Of a stretch of DNA of 64,000 nt, positions 22,170-31,188 are shown in pieces. The position numbers and the translations under genes are program-made. The stretch is taken from positions 1-64,000 of the IMG/VR virus record IMGVR_UViG_3300036978_000319. The stretch is one strand, 5' to 3'. The stretch is from a virus. The notes under the pieces are model-generated. The model had not been told where the DNA came from and ran no database searches. It saw only the letters and a program-made list of their open reading frames with translations. Within the stretch, counting starts at the first letter, position 1, and each line of letters starts with the position of its first letter.

Positions 22170-22356
22170 AAGCGCCAGTGCACGCATTGAACATGGTGCG
22201 CTAGGGCTAAAACAGAATCTCTTCCTGGAGTGTCATATCCTACTCTCATATCATGAAAGAGTTCAAGAACGCGGAAGATTCTCAAGATACTTTGGTCAGC
22301 GGATCACGTCTATCGTAATTAGAGTCAGTGACGCAATATATAGTGAGATGGCATGA
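22162..22356 (+). CDS. Small basic protein (64 aa)
   Basis: The start ATG overlaps the ligase stop by 8 bp and the stop overlaps the dCMP deaminase start (ATGA). An upstream ATG at 22147 would extend it by five residues. The product is basic and helical (RVQERGRFSRYFGQRITSIV). No family is recognised. Confidence 0.5.
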   Translation: MFRSASARIEHGALGLKQNLFLECHILLSYHERVQERGRFSRYFGQRITSIVIRVSDAIYSEMA

Positions 22357-22790
22357 ATGAAGGTTTTTTTATAAGAGTCCTGGCCGAGCTTAAACGCGAG
22401 TCTAAGTGTGTCTCTCGGCAGGTGTCTGCTCTGATTGTCAAGGACGGTCGCATTATTTCAACTGGCTACAACGGTACTCTTAAGGGAGCTCCTAACTGCT
22501 GTGATGTTCATAACCCAGATTCATTTGACCGCGAGGAGCATCATGCATGGTCTCTTATGAATGAGATCCATGCCGAGCAGAATGCAATTGCAGTTGCCGC
22601 TAAGACAGGAATAGGCCTAGGAGGGTGCGTATGTTATTGCAGCCTACAACCGTGTAACACGTGTCTCTTGCTTCTTATCCAGGCTGGAATTAGGGAGATT
22701 GTCTATGTTGATGCATATGATAAGTGCAATTGGTCACCTGGTCTTATGCGCACAGTTAGAGATCTTGGCATAGTCATTAGACAAGTTTAA
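22353..22790 (+). CDS. Deoxycytidylate (dCMP) deaminase
   Basis: The 145-residue zinc-dependent cytidine deaminase fold has HAE (H73, E75) and SLQPCNTC (C101, C104) supplying the zinc ligands and the proton shuttle. The N-terminal region with VKDGRIISTGYNGT is characteristic of the dCMP deaminase subgroup. The extra C49-C50 and H53 (APNCCDVH) lie where T4 dCMP deaminase binds a second, structural zinc. It converts dCMP to dUMP to feed dTTP synthesis during phage DNA replication. Confidence 0.92.
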   Translation: MNEGFFIRVLAELKRESKCVSRQVSALIVKDGRIISTGYNGTLKGAPNCCDVHNPDSFDREEHHAWSLMNEIHAEQNAIAVAAKTGIGLGGCVCYCSLQPCNTCLLLLIQAGIREIVYVDAYDKCNWSPGLMRTVRDLGIVIRQV

Positions 22791-22815
22791 CACAGTGTTA
22801 GTTATTAGACCTGGC

Positions 22816-22824
22816 GATATATAG
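22816..22824 (+). promoter_or_regulatory. Late-type promoter box GATATATAG
   Basis: The box lies 15 bp before the ATG at 22840 and follows a small TAACAC/GTGTTA palindrome at 22788-22800. It starts the late region ahead of the fibre gene. Confidence 0.5.
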
Positions 22825-22839
22825 CAAAAAGCAGGTCCA

Positions 22840-23418
22840 ATGATCATAGAGGCTCTTACATTTAAGTTAGCTCTCGACTTTACAAAATACTTACGTAAGA
22901 ATCGTATCTACCTGGCCGATGTCAAGCTAGACTTTTTTGACCGGTCAAGACATGAATATAGTGACTTCCTAGATTTGGCTGCCATGCAGGCATACTATGA
23001 TCAAAACTATGTTCCTCTTGACAACTGCCTGTTAGGCTCTCTTGTTGGCATTCAGTTCTTTAGGTCAACAAGTGATACCTATGATTTCCCAACTTCATAT
23101 AAGGCTGTTGACGTTTTAGGCAATGTGACAGTAAGCCCAGGCGCAGGCTTTGACCTACAGCGGAACGATCAGCGGACAGTCCTAAAGGATAGACAGCTTA
23201 CACTCCTACGTAACACAATTGGAGAGTACCTTAAGTTCTATAATGAGCTTAAATTCATCTATGTGACTGGTATATATTCACCCTGCTATGCAGAACCAGG
23301 TTGGTCAGAGAATACATGGTGGCTTAGGTCATTGAGAGAAACCCTAGTTAGCAGTAATAATCAGTCAAGCTTCCCGTATACAAACACCGTTGTACAGACA
23401 AAACCACCAGTCTCCTAA
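22840..23418 (+). CDS. Unidentified virion-associated protein (192 aa)
   Basis: The product is soluble. The N-terminal helix (EALTFKLALDFTKYLRKNRI) is followed by an aromatic-rich core (YDQNYVPLDNCLLGSLVGIQFF) and a Ser/Thr/Asn-rich end typical of virion proteins. A late-type box precedes it and it sits directly before the giant fibre gene. A role in fibre attachment or assembly is an inference from position only. Confidence 0.6.
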   Translation: MIIEALTFKLALDFTKYLRKNRIYLADVKLDFFDRSRHEYSDFLDLAAMQAYYDQNYVPLDNCLLGSLVGIQFFRSTSDTYDFPTSYKAVDVLGNVTVSPGAGFDLQRNDQRTVLKDRQLTLLRNTIGEYLKFYNELKFIYVTGIYSPCYAEPGWSENTWWLRSLRETLVSSNNQSSFPYTNTVVQTKPPVS

Positions 23419-23428
23419 TATATAAACC
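23416..23428 (+). promoter_or_regulatory. Late-type promoter box TAATATATAAACC
   Basis: The box overlaps the preceding stop and lies 34 bp before the fibre ATG. It resembles GATATATAAACC before the gene at 51889. Confidence 0.5.
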
Positions 23429-23461
23429 AAGGTCACGAACCAAAAAGATAAGATATGTGTA

Positions 23462-26400
23462 ATGTTTAACCTTAGAGAATACATCCTATTTAGATTAGAG
23501 GAAAAGAGAGAGCTCTTTAACGGTGAAGTTGACACTAATTTTAGGATGGTGTCAAACCCATGGGTTGCACGCCGAGTCTATGAAGAGGGTAACATTGTCT
23601 ATCACCCGGTTGAGGTTGAGCCAATAACAGGTACCAATACAGGACCGCCTGAACAGCATCTTGCCTGGTGGAGAGCGAATAAGAGAACTACACAAGGTGT
23701 ATTCCTATTAGGTGAATGGGATCTCATTGGAGGCATTGGGACAGGCGACATTACTGTTCAAGGCGCCGATTCATTTGGCAAGTTCCTAGTCAATAGCACG
23801 GTCCCGGCTGTTTTTAATAGCGGATCGGATGCCCTAATAGAGGCACAAAACCCAAACGACACTCTTAAACTTGTGGCAGGCACTGGTGTTGCACTGCTAC
23901 ATGACGTCTCAACAAATAGCATTAGGATTGACAATCTAGGCGCACAAGGCGAGGTTAATCATGGCATTAACATTGGTCTGGGTCCACACGAAGATGTGTA
24001 TGCCGGACTAAGTGGCACTAATCTAAGATTTAAGGGATTCACTGCAGCAAACAGCGGTGGTACTATTCTAACAGTAAGTACGACTGGGCTAGACAACATT
24101 GAGTATGCTCTAAATGAGGGAGCCATTGACCTGGCTGCTCTTAATGGAGGCAGTCCTACTATGGATCTCCTAAGTGATGTTAGCTACACCGGACTAGCAA
24201 ACGGAGACCTACTTCAATGGTCAACAGGTCTGGGTACATGGGTGCCTATTGCAAGTGGTTCGGTTGGCAGCAGTCTGTTTGACCAGGACAGTGGAGTAGG
24301 TTCAACTCATAGGATAGGAACCAATCCTCCGGCAGTAGGCAACTATTCAACAATCAGCGGTGGGCAGAATAATCAAACTATTGGTAATTGGTCAACGGTG
24401 AGTGGTGGACAATATAATACCGCATCAGGCGATCGTTCAACTGTAGGTGGAGGTGTAAATAATACTGCGTCAAGCTGTTGTTCAACCGTAGGCGGGGGCA
24501 GATGTAATGTTGCGTTAGGTGATCGTTCAACCATAGGGGGTGGCAGTGGTAATACCGTATCAGATTGTTATTCGGTCATAGGTGGAGGTGTAAATAATAC
24601 TGCATCGTGTGGTGGTTCAACGGTAAGCGGAGGTAGCACTAACGATGCATTAGGTTGTCTTTCGGTTATAGGTGGTGGTGCATGTAATACTGCACTATGT
24701 GATTTTTCGGTCATAGGCGGGGGCTTCTGTAATACTTCGGTAGGCAATTGTTCAACCGTAAGTGGAGGAGCAATTAATATAGCATCATGCCTTTTGTCGA
24801 CAGTAGGTGGGGGCTTCAGTAATACTTCAGCAGGAGATTTTTCAACTGTAGGCGGGGGCAGATCTAATATAGCATCAGGCAGTTGCTCAACAGTAGGCGG
24901 TGGTTTGTGTAACACTGCATTAGGCTGTCAATCAACCGTAGGTGGTGGCAGACTTAATACTACATTGGGCTTAAGCGCAACGGTAGGTGGCGGGACTGCC
25001 AATGTGGCATCATGCACTTACTCAACGGTAGGGGGTGGTTTTTGTAGTATATCGACAGAGTGTTTTTCAACTGTGGGGGGTGGTGTGTTTAATACATCAT
25101 CAGGCTGTACTTCAACTGTTGGGGGTGGTGTGTGCAACACAGCATCATGTGCTGGTTCAACTGTGAGTGGTGGTAAAAATAGTTTAGCATCAGGTAATTG
25201 TTCAACTGTAGGTGGTGGTCTGTTTAACACTGCATCAGGTGATCGTTCAGCTGTAGGTGGTGGCACTTTAAATACTGCATCATGTGTTTTTTCAACCGTA
25301 GGTGGTGGCAACAGTAATGCTGCAGTAGATTATTCAACCGTAAGTGGCGGCAGTAGCAATACTGCATCATGTAGTTTTTCAACTGTTGGTGGTGGCGGAT
25401 GTAATACATCATTATGTTGTTTTTCAACAATAGGTGGTGGTTTACGCAATACATCGTCAGGCATTCTGTCATCGGTAGGTGGAGGGTTTTGTAATACAGT
25501 GTTAGGTTGTGTTTCAACGGTAGGTGGTGGTGTGTGTAATACTTCAGTAGGGTGTGCTTCGACAATAGGTGGTGGTTTTCTTAATATAGCATCAGGCTGT
25601 TTTTCAACTGTAGGTGGAGGCTTCTGTAATACCGCATCAGGCTGTCAGTCAACTGTAGGTGGGGGCTTCTGTAATACTTCGGTAGCCAATTATTCAACTG
25701 TAGGTGGGGGCGTACTTAATATAGCATTATGTAATTATTCAACAGTGGGTGGGGGCGAATGTAATAGCGCATTAGGCAATTGTTCAACTGTAGGCGGTGG
25801 CACTGTTAATACTGCATTAGGCTGTCAGTCAACAGTAGGTGGTGGTGCATGTAATACTTCAATAGGCTGTCAGTCAACAGTAGGCGGTGGCTTATGTAAT
25901 ACTTCAGTATGCTTACGCTCAACGGTAAGTGGCGGTTTTTGCAACACCGCATGCGGGGATTTTTCAACAGTAGGTAGTGGCGCATGTAATGACGCATTAG
26001 GTTGTTTGTCAACGGTAGGCGGTGGTTTATGTAATATAGCATCAGGCATTGGTTCAACCGTAGGCGGTGGTGCATGTAATACTGCATTGAGTGATCGCTC
26101 AACCATAAGCGGTGGTGCATGTAATACTGCATCAGAGTGTGGTTCCTTTATTGGTGGAGGGACGGTTAACCTGGCATCTGGGCTATGCGCAGTTATCGGT
26201 GGAGGTTCCACTAACACTGCATGCGGAGGATGTTCAACGGTAAGCGGCGGTTGCGCAAATGATGCAATAGGGGTGCTAGCCACTATAAGCGGTGGTTGTG
26301 CAAATACCGCATTAGGTAGTCGTTCAATTGTAGGTGGTGGTGAACTAAATATAGCATGCTGCAATTATTCAACTGTAAGCGGGGGCCGATGTAACACTGC

Positions 26401-28858
26401 ATCGGGCAATTGTTCAACAGTAGGCGGTGGCATTTGTAATACAGTGTCAGACAATTGTTCAGTCATAGGCGGTGGCGTACTTAATATAGCATCATGTGTT
26501 TTTTCAACTATAAGCGGCGGTAATAGTAATACCACATCGGGTTGTTTTTCGGTCATAGGTGGGGGCGCGCTTAATATAGCATCATGTGTTTATTCAACTA
26601 TTAGTGGTGGTGTGTGTAATACTGCATCGAATTGTCATTCAACTGTAAGTGGCGGCTGCCGTAATATCGCATCAGACGAATTTTCAACTGTAGGCGGTGG
26701 CACACTTAATACCGCATCAGGTTGTCACTCAACTGTAGGTGGGGGCGTACTTAATACTTCAGTATGCTTACGCTCAACGGTAAGTGGCGGTTTTTGCAAT
26801 ATCGCATGCGGGGATTTGTCAGCCGTAGGTGGTGGCGCATGTCATGACGCATTAGGTTGTTTGTCAACGATAGGGGGCGGTTTATCCAATACTGCATCAG
26901 GTGATAGTTCAATAATAGGCGGAGGCAGAAGTAATACTGCGTTATGCTGTGGTTCAACAGTAGGCGGTGGCATATTTAATACTACATCAGGTTGTCAATC
27001 AACCGTAGGCGGAGGTTTATGTAATATAGCATCATGTGATCGTTCAACTGTAAGTGGTGGAATTCGTAATACTGCATCATGCACTGCTTCCACGGTAAGT
27101 GGTGGTTATTGTAACATATCATCAGAAATTGCTTCCTTTATTGGTGGAGGGACGCTTAACCTGGCATCTGGGCTATGTGCAGTTGTTGGGGGAGGTTCTA
27201 ATAACACTGCGTGCGGAGGATGTTCAACGGTAAGTGGGGGTTGCGCGAATGATGCCTTAGGGTTTGTAGCCACTATAAGCGGTGGTTGTGCAAATACCGC
27301 ATTAGGTACTTTGTCAGCAGTAGGTGGTGGTCAGCTGAATACCACATCAGGCTGTCAGTCAACAGTAGGCGGTGGCAGATGTAATACTGTATTCGGCTGT
27401 TGTTCAACTATAGGCGGTGGTCGCACTAACATTATAGATAGCAGCGATGCAACAATTGCAGGTGGTGCATGTAACTTGATAGAAGAAATCACTGGGCTGC
27501 TTGCAACAGGTTCCTTTATTGGAGGTGGTGTGAGTAATACGGTATCATGCTATTATTCAACTATAAGTGGGGGTAATTTTAATACAGCATCAGGCGCAGG
27601 TTCAACTATAGGTGGTGGCGTGTTCAATGCCGCATCAGACGCAGTTTCAACTATAAGTGGTGGTGCGTGCAATGCGGCATCAGGACCTGTGTCAACGGTA
27701 GGTGGCGGTTTTTGTAATATCGCATCTGGTAATGCTTCATTTATTGGAGGTGGCGATTGTAATAGAGCATTAGGTTGTAGGTCAACTGTGGGGGGTGGCG
27801 ATTGTAATAGAGCATTAGGTGATTGTTCAGCTGTGGGGGGTGGGTGCCGTAATACTGCATCATGTTCATATTCAACTATAGGCGGGGGTATGTGTAATAT
27901 CGCAAAAGGTGATTGTTCAACCGTAGGTGGCGGTGTTTCTAATACTGCATTATGTTTATATTCAACTGTAGGCGGTGGCCAACGTAATACCGCATGCTGT
28001 ATCTCTTCAACTATAAGTGGTGGCCAATGTAATACCATATTAAGAGAATGCGGAACTATTGGGGGTGGGTGCTGTAATACGATAATAAATGTATGTTACT
28101 CAACGATTGGAGGTGGCATATGTAATACTATAAGTTGTGGTAAAGCTGGATCTGTGATAGGTGGTGGTGGCAAGAATACCGTATCAGAGGGTTTTGCAAC
28201 AATAAGCGGAGGCGCGCTTAATATAGCATCAGGTAGTGTATCAACCATAAGTGGTGGCCAACGTAATACCGCATGCGGGACTTCTTCCACCGTGGGTGGT
28301 GGGGAAATTAACCTTGCATGTGGTGGGTTTTCAACAGTAGGTGGTGGTGTGTGTAATACCGCATCGGGTGCTAGTTCGGTAATAGGTGGTGGCCAGTGTA
28401 ATACTGCATGCGCGTGTAATCTTCCAACTATAGGTGGTGGTTTTCGTAATATCGTATCAAGTGATTGGGGAACAATAGGCGGTGGTTGTAGTAACATTGT
28501 AGATAGCGATTACGCAGTCATTGCAGGTGGCCAATTAAATATGATAGAAGACATTACTGGATGTCCTGCAACAGGTTCCTTTATTGGCGGAGGGTCATGT
28601 AATACCGCATGTGCATGCTATTCAAGTATTTTGGGTGGCCGAAATAATACAGCATGCCATAATAGCTCTCACATCGTTGGGGAGTGCATCACAACTAGGT
28701 ATAGCTGCACAACTCATATTAACTGTCTAAACTTTAAGTGTATTGTGTCACATTGCGGTAATGCATGTGCAGTGGCTGCAGGACTACCAGTCGGTCAAGT
28801 TTACCTAAGTACAGAATGCGCAGGATTCCCTGCATTTTTAACCATTGTTGTACCTTGA
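23462..28858 (+). CDS. Giant cysteine-rich repeat tail fibre/adhesin
   Basis: The product has 1798 residues. Residues 1 to about 290 are a non-repetitive attachment part with phage-fibre features (GDLLQWSTGLGTWVPIA). Residues about 293-1735 are roughly 90 copies of a 16-residue repeat, consensus STVGGGxCNTASGCxx. This is the pattern of the YadA-head left-handed beta-roll of trimeric adhesins, where each unit forms one coil. The last 60 residues form a non-repetitive cap. Cysteine occurs once or more in most repeats, which is exceptional for a phage fibre. Adjacent coils would stack the Cys into ladders able to form disulfides or bind metal. Blocks are duplicated inside the gene. It is probably a receptor-binding or decoration fibre. 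Confidence 0.85.
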   Translation: MFNLREYILFRLEEKRELFNGEVDTNFRMVSNPWVARRVYEEGNIVYHPVEVEPITGTNTGPPEQHLAWWRANKRTTQGVFLLGEWDLIGGIGTGDITVQGADSFGKFLVNSTVPAVFNSGSDALIEAQNPNDTLKLVAGTGVALLHDVSTNSIRIDNLGAQGEVNHGINIGLGPHEDVYAGLSGTNLRFKGFTAANSGGTILTVSTTGLDNIEYALNEGAIDLAALNGGSPTMDLLSDVSYTGLANGDLLQWSTGLGTWVPIASGSVGSSLFDQDSGVGSTHRIGTNPPAVGNYSTISGGQNNQTIGNWSTVSGGQYNTASGDRSTVGGGVNNTASSCCSTVGGGRCNVALGDRSTIGGGSGNTVSDCYSVIGGGVNNTASCGGSTVSGGSTNDALGCLSVIGGGACNTALCDFSVIGGGFCNTSVGNCSTVSGGAINIASCLLSTVGGGFSNTSAGDFSTVGGGRSNIASGSCSTVGGGLCNTALGCQSTVGGGRLNTTLGLSATVGGGTANVASCTYSTVGGGFCSISTECFSTVGGGVFNTSSGCTSTVGGGVCNTASCAGSTVSGGKNSLASGNCSTVGGGLFNTASGDRSAVGGGTLNTASCVFSTVGGGNSNAAVDYSTVSGGSSNTASCSFSTVGGGGCNTSLCCFSTIGGGLRNTSSGILSSVGGGFCNTVLGCVSTVGGGVCNTSVGCASTIGGGFLNIASGCFSTVGGGFCNTASGCQSTVGGGFCNTSVANYSTVGGGVLNIALCNYSTVGGGECNSALGNCSTVGGGTVNTALGCQSTVGGGACNTSIGCQSTVGGGLCNTSVCLRSTVSGGFCNTACGDFSTVGSGACNDALGCLSTVGGGLCNIASGIGSTVGGGACNTALSDRSTISGGACNTASECGSFIGGGTVNLASGLCAVIGGGSTNTACGGCSTVSGGCANDAIGVLATISGGCANTALGSRSIVGGGELNIACCNYSTVSGGRCNTASGNCSTVGGGICNTVSDNCSVIGGGVLNIASCVFSTISGGNSNTTSGCFSVIGGGALNIASCVYSTISGGVCNTASNCHSTVSGGCRNIASDEFSTVGGGTLNTASGCHSTVGGGVLNTSVCLRSTVSGGFCNIACGDLSAVGGGACHDALGCLSTIGGGLSNTASGDSSIIGGGRSNTALCCGSTVGGGIFNTTSGCQSTVGGGLCNIASCDRSTVSGGIRNTASCTASTVSGGYCNISSEIASFIGGGTLNLASGLCAVVGGGSNNTACGGCSTVSGGCANDALGFVATISGGCANTALGTLSAVGGGQLNTTSGCQSTVGGGRCNTVFGCCSTIGGGRTNIIDSSDATIAGGACNLIEEITGLLATGSFIGGGVSNTVSCYYSTISGGNFNTASGAGSTIGGGVFNAASDAVSTISGGACNAASGPVSTVGGGFCNIASGNASFIGGGDCNRALGCRSTVGGGDCNRALGDCSAVGGGCRNTASCSYSTIGGGMCNIAKGDCSTVGGGVSNTALCLYSTVGGGQRNTACCISSTISGGQCNTILRECGTIGGGCCNTIINVCYSTIGGGICNTISCGKAGSVIGGGGKNTVSEGFATISGGALNIASGSVSTISGGQRNTACGTSSTVGGGEINLACGGFSTVGGGVCNTASGASSVIGGGQCNTACACNLPTIGGGFRNIVSSDWGTIGGGCSNIVDSDYAVIAGGQLNMIEDITGCPATGSFIGGGSCNTACACYSSILGGRNNTACHNSSHIVGECITTRYSCTTHINCLNFKCIVSHCGNACAVAAGLPVGQVYLSTECAGFPAFLTIVVP
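24341..28680 (+). repeat. About 90 tandem 48-bp coding repeats in the fibre gene
   Basis: The unit encodes S-T-V/I-G/S-G-G-x-x-N-x-A-S/L-G-x-x. Most units are 48 bp, some 45 or longer where a loop is inserted (near 27480 and 28550). Larger blocks are duplicated: sequence at 25911 recurs at 26766, and that at 26141 at 27131, with high identity. The two offsets (855 and 990 bp) differ, so units were gained or lost after duplication. Confidence 0.9.
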
Positions 28859-28865
28859 TAAATAT
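28857..28865 (+). promoter_or_regulatory. Late-type promoter box GATAAATAT
   Basis: The box overlaps the fibre stop codon and lies 64 bp before the glycosyltransferase ATG. GATAAATA is the closest variant here to the T4 late TATAAATA. Confidence 0.45.
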
Positions 28866-28929
28866 ACTACAATGCGGTTAAACTAAACTAGTTGGCCTAA
28901 CTTGGGTATAATTTCTAAACAGTTCAATT

Positions 28930-29817
28930 ATGGATTCTTATGCTATCTTCCACATTGAGGGAGGACTCGGTAAACACGTTGCAGCAACTGCAGTTGCAAA
29001 GGCAATTAAGTCAAACAATCCTCACCGCAAACTTATAGTAGTCTGTGCATGGCCTGAAGTCTTTCTTAACCTACCTTATGTTGACCGAGTGTACCGCATT
29101 GGTAGCACTCCCTATTTTTATAGGGACTTTATCAATGGACAAGACAGCATCATCTTTAAGCATGAACCCTATTTTACAACCTCACATATTCATAAGCAAA
29201 AGAGCCTAATCCAAAACTGGATAGAGCTCTATGGCATGCCTTACAACGGAGAGTTGCCTGACCTTAAGTTCAACTATCGCCAAGATCAGTTTGGCTTTAA
29301 TAAGTGGAACCGGAATATGCCAGTCCTAGTTCTTCATACCAACGGTGGACCGCTTCAGGGGCAAGCATATCCCTATACATGGACTCGTGATATGCCACCA
29401 CATATCTCTCGTGGATTGGTTGAAATGTTTAGGGACAGGTTTCATATTATTCAGATCTGCCGCGAAGAAGGCCAAGTCATTCCGGGTGTAGGCGAGGCTC
29501 ATTGGCAGTCTATGTCAAACATGGAACTCTTTTATCTAATGAAGATGAGCAATGCTCGCATTCTTATTGACTCTAGTCTTCAGCATGCTGCGGCTGCATT
29601 AGGAATGCCCTCAACTGTTCTCTGGGTTGGTACAAGCCCGGTTGTGTTTGGCTATGACATGCACACAAACATTGCGGCTGATTTAGGAGATGAGGTTCTC
29701 CTACCTGATAGCTATCTCTTTGACTATAGTTTTAATGGAGTACTCCATGAATGTCCAATGATAGACACTTTACGAATGTTTAACCTGCCGCAAATCGCTG
29801 CATCAATACCCTCATAA
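28930..29817 (+). CDS. Family 9 glycosyltransferase (heptosyltransferase-like)
   Basis: The 295-residue GT-B fold resembles ADP-heptose:LPS heptosyltransferases. The N-terminal IFHIEGGLGKHVAATAVAKA provides the nucleotide-sugar-fold glycine loop. LPYVDRVYRIG is typical of the first domain. The C-terminal RILIDSSLQHAAAALGMPS, followed by TVLWVGTSP, is the donor-binding signature of the family (D-S-x-x-x-H-x-A-A-A-x-G). It lies between the giant fibre and a sulfotransferase with coupled translation (TAATG overlap). The pair could decorate the fibre or another virion protein, or alter host surface sugars. Confidence 0.8.
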   Translation: MDSYAIFHIEGGLGKHVAATAVAKAIKSNNPHRKLIVVCAWPEVFLNLPYVDRVYRIGSTPYFYRDFINGQDSIIFKHEPYFTTSHIHKQKSLIQNWIELYGMPYNGELPDLKFNYRQDQFGFNKWNRNMPVLVLHTNGGPLQGQAYPYTWTRDMPPHISRGLVEMFRDRFHIIQICREEGQVIPGVGEAHWQSMSNMELFYLMKMSNARILIDSSLQHAAAALGMPSTVLWVGTSPVVFGYDMHTNIAADLGDEVLLPDSYLFDYSFNGVLHECPMIDTLRMFNLPQIAASIPS

Positions 29818-30635
29818 TGCCAGATCAAATCTTCTTTCAAAGTTCACTGCCTCGTAGCGGTTCAACTCTGCTGCAAAACATACTTGCACAAAATCCCAGT
29901 ATGTATGCAACTCCTACATCAGGTGTTCTTGAGCTTCTGTATGCAGCCCGGGCAAACTACAGTTCATCACCAGAGTTTAGAGCACAAGATAGCGATCTTA
30001 TGAAGCAGGGTTGGCTATCGTTCTGTAAGCAGGGCATGGAGGGATTTTATGAGGGAGTGACCGATAAGCGGTATGTAATTGATAAGAGCCGTGGCTGGGG
30101 AGTTCACTACGGCTTTCTTAATTCATTCTACCCTAACCCAAAGATTGTCTGTATGGTCAGAGACCTTAGGTCGGTCTTTTCTTCAATGGAGAAAAACTTC
30201 CGCAAGAACCCAGAACTAGACAGTGGAATTGTGAATCATCAAGCCATGACAGGTACTACCACCGAAAAGAGAATTGATGTGTGGGCCAGTGGACAACCTG
30301 TTGGTTTGGCTGTTGAGAGGCTACGACAAGTCTACACCGAAGGCAATAACAAGAATATGCACTTTGTTAGGTTTGAGGATCTTACGCAGAACCCACAACA
30401 CGAAATGAATAAGATCTATGACTTCTTTGGAATAGACAGGTACTCGCATGACTTTAATAATGTAGAGCAGGTAACTCAGGAAGATGACCAAGTATATGGC
30501 ATTTACGGAGATCATCAGATTAGAACACAAGTTAAACCAGTTGAAAATGACTTTCATAAGATTCTTGGACCGCATGCAAGTAATTGGATCAAAGATAACT
30601 ATGCCTGGTTTTTTAAGGAATTCAACTACTATTAA
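29817..30635 (+). CDS. PAPS-dependent sulfotransferase
   Basis: The 272-residue product has the 5'-phosphosulfate-binding loop at the N-terminus (SSLPRSGSTLLQNIL, residues 9-23) and the 3'-phosphate-binding region in PKIVCMVRDLRSVFSSMEKN. The conserved VIDKSRGWG and FVRFEDLTQNP complete the family features. It transfers sulfate from PAPS to a hydroxyl or amine, here perhaps on sugars added by the adjacent glycosyltransferase. Sulfotransferases occur in several marine T4-like phages. The start overlaps the previous stop. Confidence 0.85.
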   Translation: MPDQIFFQSSLPRSGSTLLQNILAQNPSMYATPTSGVLELLYAARANYSSSPEFRAQDSDLMKQGWLSFCKQGMEGFYEGVTDKRYVIDKSRGWGVHYGFLNSFYPNPKIVCMVRDLRSVFSSMEKNFRKNPELDSGIVNHQAMTGTTTEKRIDVWASGQPVGLAVERLRQVYTEGNNKNMHFVRFEDLTQNPQHEMNKIYDFFGIDRYSHDFNNVEQVTQEDDQVYGIYGDHQIRTQVKPVENDFHKILGPHASNWIKDNYAWFFKEFNYY

Positions 30636-30657
30636 GACAGAACTAAAGCCGGAAAGT

Positions 30658-31167
30658 ATGACACAGGAACATGATGCACCCGCCGTTAAAAAGAGATCTC
30701 TGCAATGGGTTAAGGGAGATAAGATAGGTATGGTTGAGACCATAAAGAGTGATGATGGGCAATGGCTTACCTTTGATAGTGGAGGCCGCATTTCAAAATC
30801 CATTGCCGGAGAGTTTATGCTGGATGTTGCCGAGGGAACACTATCGTCCGATGAACTAAAACTAAACTCAAGTGCTCATGTGGCAGCCGTGCCAGTAAAG
30901 TCTGCCGTATCAGTTGAGAGTGTACATAAGCAAAGGTCACCCGTTGCAGTTCTCCTAGAGCGATCACAACAGCATGATGACATTGAGCTTACGGTTAAGA
31001 TTAGGGTTAAGACACCAACTGCTCTGCTTATGACAGTCCTACGAGACTCATTTGGAGAAGAGGCTGATTCCGAGGTTGAGGAGTTTGTCATGGCACAAGT
31101 TAATGCGGATAACCTAATTGCATCCGCACGTGAAGAACTAAAGCAGTGCATGAATTCACTAGGATAA
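30658..31167 (+). CDS. Unidentified 169-aa protein
   Basis: The start at 30658 (MTQEHDAPAVKKRSLQW) is chosen because longer frames run into the sulfotransferase gene, and it leaves a normal 22-bp gap. The N-terminal part reads as a small beta-barrel (WVKGDKIGMVETIKSDDGQW). The C-terminal half is helical and acidic (FGEEADSEVEEFVMAQVNAD). No family is recognised. The last codons contain the late box GATAAATA for the next gene. Confidence 0.6.
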   Translation: MTQEHDAPAVKKRSLQWVKGDKIGMVETIKSDDGQWLTFDSGGRISKSIAGEFMLDVAEGTLSSDELKLNSSAHVAAVPVKSAVSVESVHKQRSPVAVLLERSQQHDDIELTVKIRVKTPTALLMTVLRDSFGEEADSEVEEFVMAQVNADNLIASAREELKQCMNSLG

Positions 31168-31170
31168 ATA
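31163..31170 (+). promoter_or_regulatory. Late-type promoter box GATAAATA
   Basis: The box overlaps the preceding stop codon and lies 18 bp before the ATG at 31189. It has a single mismatch to T4 late TATAAATA. Confidence 0.5.
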
Positions 31171-31188
31171 CTACATAAAACTACTAAA

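Noticed and set aside
24568-28497. Several minus-strand frames rich in Pro (PPPTVE repeats) inside the fibre gene
   Set aside because: They are antisense shadows of the 48-bp repeat (GGTGGTGG reads as Pro on the other strand), lack own starts or promoters and are broken at irregular places.
30484-30657. Upstream extension of the 169-aa gene
   Set aside because: It lies within the sulfotransferase coding sequence and looks like out-of-frame translation; the ATG at 30658 leaves a normal gap.
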